Positions 18,794 to 27,702 of a stretch of 64,000 bases of DNA are shown here, one piece after another. Every line of letters starts with the position of its first letter. Position 1 is the stretch's first letter. Position numbers and translations under genes: made by a program. Below the pieces are notes generated by a model. That model was not told the origin of the DNA, ran no database searches, and saw nothing but the letters and a program-made list of their open reading frames with translations. The stretch lies in NCBI RefSeq assembly GCF_019884785.1, contig NZ_CP082326.1:3403355-3467354 (forward strand). The letters are read 5' to 3'. This stretch comes from Crassaminicella profunda. GTDB lineage: Bacteria > Bacillota > Clostridia > Peptostreptococcales > Thermotaleaceae.

Positions 18794-21700
18794 TTAATCT
18801 AATAATTTGAATGCTGTATTATATAAATCTTTATTGTAATCATCAAGTTTTTTCAATAATTCCTTATAGAATTCCTCTTTTTCTTCATAAACTTCTTTAG
18901 GTGTAGTTTCTTTCTTAATAATCGCATATAAAAGTGCGTATATTCTAAAGTGCATTTTTTCTTTTGTAGTTAATGGTTCTATTGGAATATCTTTTTTTAT
19001 TTTTCTAAGTTCATAAGCTATTTCTTTAATATATGCTTCTTCTTTCTCTAACACCCTTCTAAATCTTACATCTTCTTCATTCATGTATTCTGGTATTCCA
19101 TGCATTAGATAAAAATCTATACTTCCCATAAAATCCATAAAATCCTTCACATATATTAACTTTTCCTTTATCGCATCCCCTGACCCAAAGTTATATATTT
19201 TTTCATTTTTAAGTTTTTCTAACTTTCCTTTTAAATCATCCGCTATTAGAATAAATTTATTATTCTTTAATTCATCATCTTTATATTTTAAAGCTCTTCG
19301 AATTCTTCTTACATGGTCTTCTTTTAAATCAATTTCTTGCATCTTATTCTTTTTTAACACAGAAATTATTTGATATAAAAAATAATATGCATCTACAGAA
19401 TTACAATCATAACTTACTTTTTCCTCATCTTCATTGATAATTCTATCTTTTAAATCTATCACATCTCTTCCTAAATATCGATAGATCATTTCTAATTCTT
19501 CTTTTTTATCCTTTCCCTTTTCCATAATTCTATCTTGTAATTCATTCATAATATTATAGTTTTTCAGATTTTCATTATATTCCTCTGCTTCTTGAATAAG
19601 AATTTGTTCTAGAATCCAAAATAAATCTCTAATCATTATTTTATTTTCTTTTACTAAATAATCCGTTCTTTGATTTAATTCGTCAATACAACCATTTTCT
19701 ACATATGCTTTAATGTTATAAAAAAAGTTTAATGTGTTCATTTTTCTATCTTCTATCAAAAAGTTCTTAATGTAATCATATACATTATATTCTGATGAAT
19801 CTCCCCATTCCTCTTTAAAATAATTAGCCACACCACTCATCATATTCATCTTATCTATATGATGTCTTACTGATTTTTGTAAATTTTTTAAAAATACATC
19901 TAGTTTTTTCATTTCTTCATTTTCAAAATCCGCTTTTCTTATTACTTTATTTAACTTTTCATTTTTATCCATATTATTATCTCTAGCTACAATCTTTTCA
20001 AACTCTTTTAATCGTTCTTCTTGCTTTTGTTTGTTTTCGAATATTATCTTAAATTGCTCTCTATTTTCTATTCCTAATTTTTCTATATCCTCTACTCTTT
20101 TATGCATTTCTTCTATCATTTCTATTACATATTGTTTATGCTTTTCTTTACGCAAAAACTCTTTTTTTTCTATTTGTTCTCTAATTGCAAAATATCCATT
20201 AAACCAACCTAGATTTCTAGCTTCTATTCTTGTTCGTTTCCCTTTTCTTTTCCATTCTGCTCTTTTCTTTTGCCATTCTTCTTCTTCCAACTTCTCTATT
20301 TTCTTTAATGATGCTTTTACATTGTTCCAATCATTTTTTGTTTCTTTAAAAAATTGTCTGTTTTGTTCTACAATTTCTTCTTTTTCTATGAAAAGATATG
20401 AATGTAATATTTCATCTAATTCATCTTCAACATCTAACGCTAATAGTTCAGAACCTATTTCGCATATTTCTTTTATTTCGCTTAACCACATTTCTTCTTC
20501 AATTTTTTTCATTTTAATATATTTAAGAATTTCTTCTGCTTTTCCTTTTTCTATTTTAATTGTTTCTTTAGTAATCCATCGCTCTTCTAAAGATACTTCA
20601 ATTAAAGTTTTTCCTATCGCAAGAATATTTTCTTTTTTACGTTCAGTTCTTACAGGATAATTCAATGCTACAGAAAAAACGTACAACATTTCAAAAGGGT
20701 TTTCCATTTTACTTATTATATTTCTGTAAATACTCTTTTCATTTAGTAACTGTTTATTTAAAAAATCTCTAATTTCTCCAACTTCATCATTATCTCGTGT
20801 TGTATTGAAAATTTTCTTATAATCTTCTTTATTAAGGGCACAACAAATCCCATCAAATAACATTCCTAAACTCAGAACATCTAGTTTTCGTCGTTTTTTA
20901 ATAATTTTTTTCCCTTCTATTTCTCCTTGAAAAATATCTACATACCTTACATCTATATATATTTTCTTGTCTTCTGCTGGGTCTTTTTTTATTTTAATAA
21001 CCGATTTGATATTTTCTTTATATATATTTAATTCAGATGAAGAATCAATAATAATATCTAAAAACCGATTTAATTCTTCTGCTGTCCATATTTTATGAAT
21101 ATCATCTGTTTTCTCAATTTTTTTACTCATAGAATTTAGATAATAATAAACATTCATTAATCCCCTTGGCTTGTTGTCAAAGCATTTGAACAAAGTAGGA
21201 ATTACAAAGTTTTTATCTTTTCCATGAATGCTTTCATACATTAAAAAGTTAGTTTCTTCTAGTTTGAATGTTTCTTTTAATAATTCAAATAAAGATTTAT
21301 ACTCTGTGTTTTCTTGCGAACTGTATTTAAAATTAACTTTTTCTTCATCTGTTATTTTTTTCAAGTTGTATCTTAATGCAGGAGATAATACTTTTTTCAA
21401 ATAATCATAAGCAAGCTCTTTTCGGATTTCTAGTGCTGTTTTACTCTCTTTCACACTATCTGTAGTAAAACTCTTTTCTATTAACTTTGCATCTAGTATT
21501 TTATCGTTATACAAATAATTAATGATAATAGTTTCTTCAAAGGTAATATAATTCCCAGAAACAAATATGACAATATTAGAATGAGATAAAAATCTAATAA
21601 TGGTTTCTAATACATTCAGACATTTCCTTGTACTAATATCCACATCATCAAAAAATATATAAATAAGTGCATCCTCATTTCCACAATTTTTTCTTGTATG

Positions 21701-22438
21701 TCTTTGGTATTCTACATATTCATCTATAAATTCTTTGAAACATTTTGCTAGTTCTATATCCTTTGATAATGTATCAGAACTTAAATCTACATAGTCTCTC
21801 TTAGAACCTACATCACTCAATGATTTTTTATATTCTTCTTTTCTCAAAAAGTATGCTTTCTCTACTTTTTTGAATGCCTCTCCTACATAATTAATTTTAT
21901 CTGCCCTTGGAAATGCTCTATCTGTTCCGCACAACGGACAATTTCTACTACTGCTTTTATAATTAAATATACTTTTATCTTCTTGAAAATCTTCTTGTAC
22001 TTTTTTAACGATCTCTGCAAAGAATCCAATAATCCAGCCTAAAGAATCACTTTCTTCATCCATGTCTTGTGGTACGATAATAGGTAAAACGGTATCATAC
22101 TTTCTAATATTTTTTCTCTTTTCTCCTTTTATGCCTTCCATAATTTTATTCTTTATGGTTAATAATACAGAAGTTTTTCCACTTCCTCGCTCTCCTAAAA
22201 TAGAAAATACATTATTATGATGCTTTACAAATTCAGGCTCTTCTTTTACTATCTCTGCAAATTTTTTATGTTTATCATCAGTTCCTTCTAATCTCTCTCT
22301 CAGCAATTTTGCATTATCTCTTATTTCTTTTATTTGATCATAGATATTTTCATGATTAGGTAATAATATATTCATACTATCTTTAGGTAATATTCTTGAT
22401 CCTATTTTGATAGTATTATCATAATTTTCTGTAGTCAC
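18794..22438 (-). CDS. rdrA: RdrA-like P-loop ATPase (RADAR)
   Basis: A 1214-residue soluble ATPase. Walker A is GERGSGKT at 82-89, Walker B IYIFFDDVDIS with Asp264/265/267, and a sensor-like IFVSGNY follows at about 291-297. A CPLC pair (Cys167, Cys170) lies in the insertion between them. Residues about 690-880 are strongly charged and predicted by eye to be long coiled coil. In RADAR, RdrA is the ring-forming ATPase that works with RdrB. This copy seems longer than the roughly 900-residue RdrA proteins I recall. The start is GTG: its G is shared with the TAG stop of the upstream gene (TAGTG), with GGAG 13 nt before. Identification rests on the P-loop fold plus adjacency to rdrB. Confidence 0.78.
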   Translation of the reverse strand: MTTENYDNTIKIGSRILPKDSMNILLPNHENIYDQIKEIRDNAKLLRERLEGTDDKHKKFAEIVKEEPEFVKHHNNVFSILGERGSGKTSVLLTIKNKIMEGIKGEKRKNIRKYDTVLPIIVPQDMDEESDSLGWIIGFFAEIVKKVQEDFQEDKSIFNYKSSSRNCPLCGTDRAFPRADKINYVGEAFKKVEKAYFLRKEEYKKSLSDVGSKRDYVDLSSDTLSKDIELAKCFKEFIDEYVEYQRHTRKNCGNEDALIYIFFDDVDISTRKCLNVLETIIRFLSHSNIVIFVSGNYITFEETIIINYLYNDKILDAKLIEKSFTTDSVKESKTALEIRKELAYDYLKKVLSPALRYNLKKITDEEKVNFKYSSQENTEYKSLFELLKETFKLEETNFLMYESIHGKDKNFVIPTLFKCFDNKPRGLMNVYYYLNSMSKKIEKTDDIHKIWTAEELNRFLDIIIDSSSELNIYKENIKSVIKIKKDPAEDKKIYIDVRYVDIFQGEIEGKKIIKKRRKLDVLSLGMLFDGICCALNKEDYKKIFNTTRDNDEVGEIRDFLNKQLLNEKSIYRNIISKMENPFEMLYVFSVALNYPVRTERKKENILAIGKTLIEVSLEERWITKETIKIEKGKAEEILKYIKMKKIEEEMWLSEIKEICEIGSELLALDVEDELDEILHSYLFIEKEEIVEQNRQFFKETKNDWNNVKASLKKIEKLEEEEWQKKRAEWKRKGKRTRIEARNLGWFNGYFAIREQIEKKEFLRKEKHKQYVIEMIEEMHKRVEDIEKLGIENREQFKIIFENKQKQEERLKEFEKIVARDNNMDKNEKLNKVIRKADFENEEMKKLDVFLKNLQKSVRHHIDKMNMMSGVANYFKEEWGDSSEYNVYDYIKNFLIEDRKMNTLNFFYNIKAYVENGCIDELNQRTDYLVKENKIMIRDLFWILEQILIQEAEEYNENLKNYNIMNELQDRIMEKGKDKKEELEMIYRYLGRDVIDLKDRIINEDEEKVSYDCNSVDAYYFLYQIISVLKKNKMQEIDLKEDHVRRIRRALKYKDDELKNNKFILIADDLKGKLEKLKNEKIYNFGSGDAIKEKLIYVKDFMDFMGSIDFYLMHGIPEYMNEEDVRFRRVLEKEEAYIKEIAYELRKIKKDIPIEPLTTKEKMHFRIYALLYAIIKKETTPKEVYEEKEEFYKELLKKLDDYNKDLYNTAFKLLD

Positions 22439-24156
22439 TACTTCTCACTCTCCTCTTCTGTATTCTCTGATTTTTCTTCCTTTGCATCAGCTTTTTCTAC
22501 TTTTTTCTCACTATTTTGCCCTCTTGCCATTACCAACTCATACAAGAAATTGTCTAATGCCTTTCCTTGATTTGGATGTTTTCCATATATGATCTTCATA
22601 CCTCTTTCTTGTAAGATTTTTTCTTGCACAGGATCTGGTGTTGTTGTAAATACAAAGAAATTTCTTTCCTTTTTATCAACATGATTTTCTTCTATTTCAT
22701 TAGAAGGATTTTGTCCCATTTTATATAGAAAATATCTAATATTCATATCACTTAGACTATATCCTAAGAAAACAAAAATTTTATTCGCCTTTATATCATC
22801 TGCTAATTCTTTATACAAATTTTTCTCTTTTTGGGCTTCTTCATCTTTATCTTCTTCATCTTTTTTATTTACTTTTTTATTTGCTTTTTCGATTTCTTTG
22901 AAAGCTTCAAAATAACTTGTTTCCGTTAAAACTATCTTCTTATCAAATTCAGCTTCATCAATCTTTTCACCTTTTTTACCTATTATCTCTCTTATATCTC
23001 CGTGTATTTTTATAATTCTAACTTCCTTTTTGCTAAGACAATTTCTTTCTCCTTGTAAACCTTTTACAAGACATTCTTTCATCTCCGTTTCCATATCTGT
23101 ATGAATTTCAAAAGCTTTTTCTAATGTTTCTTCATAATTAGTGGTGTAAATTTTTTCTGGTGATAATGCTACAATACTTTTATATATAGATGACTGATAG
23201 ACGTCTCTTGCAATATCTCGTTCACCTAATTCTTCACCTTCTATTGAAAAATTATTTTTAAACTCTTCTAGCAACTTTTCTTTATCTTCTTTCATTGCAA
23301 ATTCTGCAAGGGCTAGATAATCATCAGATAATGAAAAAAAGACTTCTTCATCATAGCCTAATTTTTTGCCTATATTTTGTAGTAACCCTCTCCATGTAGG
23401 CATCTTCAAATTATTCGGCACACCTGCTCCTATAAATAATATAAGTTTTATCTCATCAGATTGTTTTTTATTAGCGTCTTCTTTGTTAAATTGTTTTTTC
23501 TTTATTGCTTCTTTTAGTTTATCTTTGTTCGTATCAGATCGTTCATAGAAAACAATCTCATTCTTTTTTAAATACTCTCGTAATTTATTAATGGCTTTTC
23601 TTCTCATGGATATTTTATTTTTTTCTTCTTCCATCATTTCCCCATACGTTTTTTTACAAGGGTTATCTTTCCTTGGAATAAAAATAGCATCCCATCCAAA
23701 TCCATGATTTCCCCTAGGGCATCTAGAAATTTCACCCTCTGCAATTCCTTCAAATGTAATTATTTTCTTTCCATCACAATATCCAATAATCGTTCTTGCC
23801 GTTGCGCATCTATATTCGGTGTTTATCATTTTTTCACAGATGGCTTCATTTGACATTTTCTTTAAAAATTCTTTTGTGATATGTGATGGCAATCCTCCAA
23901 AATAAGGAATTTGTAACATTGTATGTTCAACAATAATGGGCATTTTGATTTTTTTAAAGGCATTTAATGTTTTCTTTTTTACAAATTCGTTTATATTATC
24001 CATTTCTTGAACTTCTTCTAGATTTAATAACTCTCCTACTCGCTCAATCCTATATAATTCACTTACTTCCTTCATTATATCTTGCATTTCTTTCTCTTTT
24101 CGTTTATTGGAAGTTACAAATGCAATAACTTGTTCTTGTCTTTTTTTAGAGTTCAT
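22438..24156 (-). CDS. HAM1/ITPase-like and SIR2 NADase fusion, putative inosine-nucleotide sensor-effector
   Basis: Numbering is from the first in-frame ATG (24171), but the true start is probably Met6 (24156): GGAGG lies 8 nt before it and overlaps the earlier ATG. Residues 14-202 align with ITP pyrophosphatases: FVTSNKRK (18-25), VEHT (81-84), FGGLP (91-95), PRGNHGFGWD (152-161), EKNKISMR (183-190). The catalytic Asp of the VEDT motif in human ITPA is His83 here, and the SHR base-recognition motif is SMR, so catalysis is probably lost. Residues about 240-550 form a SIR2 domain with FIGAG (246-250), TTNYE (Asn345), KIHGD (His390) and FLGYSLSD (468-475), all intact for NAD+ cleavage. It is first in the operon and overlaps rdrA by one base. 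It resembles KomB and KomC of Kongming fused into one chain. Confidence 0.85.
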   Translation of the reverse strand: MNSKKRQEQVIAFVTSNKRKEKEMQDIMKEVSELYRIERVGELLNLEEVQEMDNINEFVKKKTLNAFKKIKMPIIVEHTMLQIPYFGGLPSHITKEFLKKMSNEAICEKMINTEYRCATARTIIGYCDGKKIITFEGIAEGEISRCPRGNHGFGWDAIFIPRKDNPCKKTYGEMMEEEKNKISMRRKAINKLREYLKKNEIVFYERSDTNKDKLKEAIKKKQFNKEDANKKQSDEIKLILFIGAGVPNNLKMPTWRGLLQNIGKKLGYDEEVFFSLSDDYLALAEFAMKEDKEKLLEEFKNNFSIEGEELGERDIARDVYQSSIYKSIVALSPEKIYTTNYEETLEKAFEIHTDMETEMKECLVKGLQGERNCLSKKEVRIIKIHGDIREIIGKKGEKIDEAEFDKKIVLTETSYFEAFKEIEKANKKVNKKDEEDKDEEAQKEKNLYKELADDIKANKIFVFLGYSLSDMNIRYFLYKMGQNPSNEIEENHVDKKERNFFVFTTTPDPVQEKILQERGMKIIYGKHPNQGKALDNFLYELVMARGQNSEKKVEKADAKEEKSENTEEESEK

Positions 24157-24592
24157 TTTTGGTTCCTCCATTTACTTATTTACTACCGTATAACGCTCTA
24201 TTTGTAGCTATCCTATTTTTCAAACAAGGATTCTTATTTTTACACTATACTTCATGATTAGTAATAAAATATCAATTTATAGTTAAATTTTCCAACACCA
24301 TTTATAATTCTACATTTCTCTTAAATCTACCTTTGTCGAACTTTCACTTGTTTTGTTGAATTTACTAAAACAATCTCATCCTTTTTTAAACAAATAAACT
24401 AACAATCACTATTAAAACCCTATTTCGAAAGAATACAAAACTACTCTACATTGAACAATTCCAAAATTCTAAATTCTCCAACCATTAAAAACCAATACCA
24501 ATTGACATGTCTACTTATATGAGATACTATATTACTCATAGGACAATGTTATATTTTTACATATATCTTAAAAATTACAAGGGGGTAGATTT
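24157..24592. other. Divergent intergenic region between the defence operon and the reductase gene
   Basis: This 436-bp AT-rich gap separates the divergent HAM1-SIR2/rdrA/rdrB operon from the + strand reductase. The reductase promoter is clear (24502-24530). I could not find a convincing promoter for the defence operon: TTGATA and TATAGT occur on the minus strand near 24246-24274 but are 20 bp apart, so no call is made. No small ORF stands out. Confidence 0.5.
24502..24530 (+). promoter_or_regulatory. Promoter of the flavin reductase gene
   Basis: A consensus TTGACA (24502-24507), 17-bp spacer and TACTAT (24525-24530). ATGAG...CTCAT half-sites at 24519-24539 flank the -10 box and could be an operator. 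Confidence 0.72.
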
Positions 24593-25933
24593 ATGCAAAA
24601 AGTAGATTTATTGATTATTGGTGGAAGTGCAGGGGGCATCCTTAGTGCTACTACTGCAAGAAAAGTATATGGGGATATTGATATTACCGTTATACGTGAT
24701 AAAGAAACCGTAATGGTTCCTTGTGGTATTCCCTATATCTATGGCACCCTAAAGGATACATCAAAAAATATTATCCCTGATAAAGTGTTGACAAGTAATG
24801 ATATCAACTTATTAGTAGACAAAGTTACTAAAATCAATAAACAAGAAAAATTTGTAGTAACGGAAAAAAATGAAAATATCTATTATGACAAATTGATTAT
24901 TGCAACAGGTTCTCTTCCGATCATTCCATCCTTTCCTGGAAAAGAACTAGAGAATATATTCCCTGTATATAAAGATGAAGTTTATTTGAAGAGTCTCCTA
25001 GCAAAAATGAGCGATTTTCAAGATATCGTAGTCATCGGTGGCGGATTTATCGGTGTAGAATTTGCTGAGCAAATGAAGAAATCTGGAAAAAACATTACAT
25101 TGGTTCAAAGAGGCGATAAATGCTTGAGAAGAAATTTTGATGCTGAATTTAGTGATGAAGCAGAAAAACTTTTAATTGAAAATGGTATCAATGTAAAAAC
25201 AAATACACAAATAGAAGAATTTATTGGAGAAAAGTGCGTAAAAGAAATTAAACTTTCAAATGGAGAAACCATAAAAGCAGATGCAGTATTACTTGGAGCT
25301 GGTGTAAAAGCAAATTCTATTCTTGCACAGGATGCAGGTATTGAAGTAAATGATGATGAAGCTATTGTTGTCAATGAATACATGAGAACCTCAGACCCAG
25401 ATGTATTAGCAGTTGGCGATTGTGCTCAAAAGACATGCTTTTTCACTAGAAATAGCGTTCCAATCTTATTAGCATCTACTGCTGCTGTTGAAGCAAAAAT
25501 CGCAGGATATAATGTTTTTAAAAACAAATTGACTCGTAAAAATAAAGGAACGATCAACGCATTCTCAACAAAAATCTATGGTAGAGCATTTGGTGCAGTT
25601 GGTTTAACTGAAAAACAAGCTATTGCTGAAAACTTTGATATTGTTGTAGGTGAATTTTCTACAATGGATCATCATCCTGGTTCCCTTCCTAATACACAGA
25701 CCATTAAAATGAAATTGATTTTCTCAAAATATTCAGGTGTGATTATGGGGGGACAAATTTCTGGTGGAGATTCTATTGGTGAAATGATCAATATATTGAG
25801 TCTTGCAATCCAACAAGGAATGAGTGCTGCAGATTTGAATACCCTTCAAGTTGCTACTCATCCTCTTCTTACAGCATCTCCAATTGCTTATCCTATTAAT
25901 GGAGCAGCTATGAATGTCATTGAAAAAATGTAG
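24593..25933 (+). CDS. FAD-dependent NAD(P)H:disulfide oxidoreductase (CoA-disulfide reductase/NADH oxidase family)
   Basis: A 446-residue flavoprotein of the single-cysteine disulfide reductase family. FAD-binding GGSAGG is at 10-15, the redox cysteine is Cys44 in VPCGIPY, the NAD(P)-binding GGGFIG is at 149-154, and the second FAD contact is AVGDCAQ at about 275. A dimerisation domain fills the C-terminal third. Relatives reduce O2, polysulfide or CoA disulfide and protect anaerobes from oxidative stress; the actual substrate is not evident. It has its own promoter, the Shine-Dalgarno AAGGGGG and a terminator, so it is monocistronic and is one of the few + strand genes. Confidence 0.88.
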   Translation: MQKVDLLIIGGSAGGILSATTARKVYGDIDITVIRDKETVMVPCGIPYIYGTLKDTSKNIIPDKVLTSNDINLLVDKVTKINKQEKFVVTEKNENIYYDKLIIATGSLPIIPSFPGKELENIFPVYKDEVYLKSLLAKMSDFQDIVVIGGGFIGVEFAEQMKKSGKNITLVQRGDKCLRRNFDAEFSDEAEKLLIENGINVKTNTQIEEFIGEKCVKEIKLSNGETIKADAVLLGAGVKANSILAQDAGIEVNDDEAIVVNEYMRTSDPDVLAVGDCAQKTCFFTRNSVPILLASTAAVEAKIAGYNVFKNKLTRKNKGTINAFSTKIYGRAFGAVGLTEKQAIAENFDIVVGEFSTMDHHPGSLPNTQTIKMKLIFSKYSGVIMGGQISGGDSIGEMINILSLAIQQGMSAADLNTLQVATHPLLTASPIAYPINGAAMNVIEKM

Positions 25934-25967
25934 TTAATCCCTTATTCTATAAAAACATATATAAAGA

Positions 25968-26006
25968 AATCCTGTAACTCATTTATAAGTTACAGGATTT
26001 TTTTAT
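25968..26006. terminator. Terminator between convergent genes
   Basis: AATCCTGTAACT pairs with AGTTACAGGATT (25968-26000), followed by a U-run on the + strand. The hairpin may also end the convergent YitT-family gene. Confidence 0.88.
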
Positions 26007-26060
26007 ATACAAATACTTATAATCATTTTTGTAACTAAACAACTGAACTGACAGGCACAA

Positions 26061-26915
26061 CTATAAAGCAGGTTTCTTAAATCCTTTTCCATGAACTTCT
26101 GATGTATCTAATATAGAAATAAATGCTTGAGGATCTGTATCTTCAATTAATTTTTGTATTTTAGGCAATTGCCTTAAGGTTACTATACAATAAATAACAT
26201 TTCTTTCGTTCCCTGTATAAGCTCCCTGCCCATGAAGAAAAGTAACCCCTCTTCCTACTTCTTTTATAATATGATCTGCAATCATTCTTTCCTTTTGCGT
26301 TACAACAAATAATAATTTTTTTCTTTCTATTCCGTCCATTACTCTATTCATTACTTGTGATGTAATATACATAGAAATCAATGTATAAAGTGCAATACTT
26401 AATCCGTTAATAGTTGTTCCAATCAGTACAACTACTATGTTCATGGCAAACAAATAAGTGGCTATGGTTCCTCCAGTTTTTTTCTTAAGGATCACAGCAA
26501 TAATATCTGTTCCTCCCATAGAAGCTCTATTTTGAAAAACGATGGCTCCACCAATGCCGCCTAATATTCCTCCATATATACTAGATACAATCATATCGTC
26601 TATTGAATAGTAATGGGATATATTTTGAGTTAAAATCATAAATAAAGATAAAGACAGCATACCAATTAAACTAAAAATACAAAAATCTTTATCCACTTGC
26701 TTCATTCCTATTAAAAATATAGGTATATTCACAGCTAATATATAATAACCCGACTGAATATTGGTTAGATACTGTAAAATTAGAGCAATGCCCCCTACTC
26801 CTCCACTTAAAAACTTATGCGGTATTATAAAGGTATTAATACCTATGGATGTGATTGCACTTCCTAACATAATCAACAATATTCTTTTTGCTAATTCTTT
26901 TTTGTTATATTTCAT
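26061..26915 (-). CDS. YitT-family membrane protein (DUF161/DUF2179)
   Basis: A 284-residue integral membrane protein. About five hydrophobic helices lie between residues 10 and 190, including the family opening LLIMLGSAITSIGINTF and LSGGVGGIALIL. They are followed by a roughly 80-residue cytoplasmic DUF2179 domain (KLLFVVTQKERMIADHII, then GVTFLHGQGAYTG). Such proteins are widespread in Firmicutes in several paralogues; their function is not established, though nucleotide or ligand sensing by the C-terminal domain has been proposed. GGGAGTGGG precedes the ATG. It appears monocistronic. Confidence 0.88.
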   Translation of the reverse strand: MKYNKKELAKRILLIMLGSAITSIGINTFIIPHKFLSGGVGGIALILQYLTNIQSGYYILAVNIPIFLIGMKQVDKDFCIFSLIGMLSLSLFMILTQNISHYYSIDDMIVSSIYGGILGGIGGAIVFQNRASMGGTDIIAVILKKKTGGTIATYLFAMNIVVVLIGTTINGLSIALYTLISMYITSQVMNRVMDGIERKKLLFVVTQKERMIADHIIKEVGRGVTFLHGQGAYTGNERNVIYCIVTLRQLPKIQKLIEDTDPQAFISILDTSEVHGKGFKKPAL

Positions 26916-27040
26916 AAAAATCCCACTCCCTTCTTTCTATTTTTAAGCACCAACGAATTATATCAGTATTTAATGTATATTTCAATTCAGATTTCGTTAA
27001 TTTTTTTTAAATTTTTCCAGGAGTTTCATTCCATATATTT

Positions 27041-27586
27041 TTATATATCTAATATACTTCTATCTACCTCTACTATTTTTAAAAACAACTCTGCCGTAGC
27101 TTTTGCATCCCAAGATGCCCTATGATAATTTTTAAGTACTATACCATAATACTGACAAGCTGTATCTAATTTATTATTTATACCAGCATAAAGTCCTTGC
27201 TTTTTTAGTTTATTTAATGCCTTTAATGTACATATATGTCGATTGATTAGAGGTAACCCTAATTTTTTAAAATAATGATTCAAAAAAGGTACATCAAATT
27301 TTGCATTATGACAAACAACAATACTATCTCCTATATATTTTCTAACTCTTGGTAATACTTCTTCAAGCTCAGGTTGATCCTTTGTCATTTCTTTTGTTAT
27401 ACCATGTGCCTTGAATGCAAAAGGATCCATTTCCCCATGAAAACGAATTAATGAGCCTCTTCTTTTTGAAATTTTCCCATCACTAATTTGCACGGCTCCA
27501 ACCTCTATAATTTCAGCACCGTTTTTATAGCTTAATCCTGTTGTTTCTATATCTACCACTGTATATTTTCGATCCCTTTTATACAT
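27041..27586 (-). CDS. DEDDh 3'-5' exonuclease (DnaQ/PolC-type)
   Basis: A compact 181-residue exonuclease domain with all catalytic residues: Asp12 and Glu14 in VDIETTG, Asp98 in HNAKFD, His155 and Asp160 in HRASWDA. The single-domain size matches stand-alone DNA polymerase III epsilon-like nucleases of clostridia, distinct from the domain embedded in PolC. It probably degrades single-stranded DNA or RNA ends in repair or turnover. AAGGTG lies 8 nt before the ATG. No clear terminator follows it before the YitT gene. Confidence 0.9.
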   Translation of the reverse strand: MYKRDRKYTVVDIETTGLSYKNGAEIIEVGAVQISDGKISKRRGSLIRFHGEMDPFAFKAHGITKEMTKDQPELEEVLPRVRKYIGDSIVVCHNAKFDVPFLNHYFKKLGLPLINRHICTLKALNKLKKQGLYAGINNKLDTACQYYGIVLKNYHRASWDAKATAELFLKIVEVDRSILDI

Positions 27587-27633
27587 ACTAACTACACCTT
27601 TCCTTTTTATATATTGCCATCTTCTGCACCTCT

Positions 27634-27688
27634 AAACAAATAAAAAACAACTGTTCTTTATTGCATATTATCACAAAACAGTTGTTTT
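27634..27688 (-). terminator. Terminator after the TPR protein gene
   Basis: AAAACAACTGTT (27644-27655) pairs with AACAGTTGTTTT (27677-27688) around a 21-nt loop; the minus-strand product ends in U-rich sequence. It lies 14 bp past the TPR gene stop. Confidence 0.8.
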
Positions 27689-27702
27689 CAATTCCCTCAA
27701 AG

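Noticed and set aside
20031-20660. 209-codon open frame on the + strand inside rdrA
   Set aside because: It is antisense to a well-supported ATPase gene, is Ser/Phe/Ile-rich as expected for the complement of Glu/Lys-rich coding DNA, and has no domain.
24246-24274. Promoter for the defence operon (TTGATA ... TATAGT on the minus strand)
   Set aside because: The spacing is 20 bp, too long for a confident SigA promoter.
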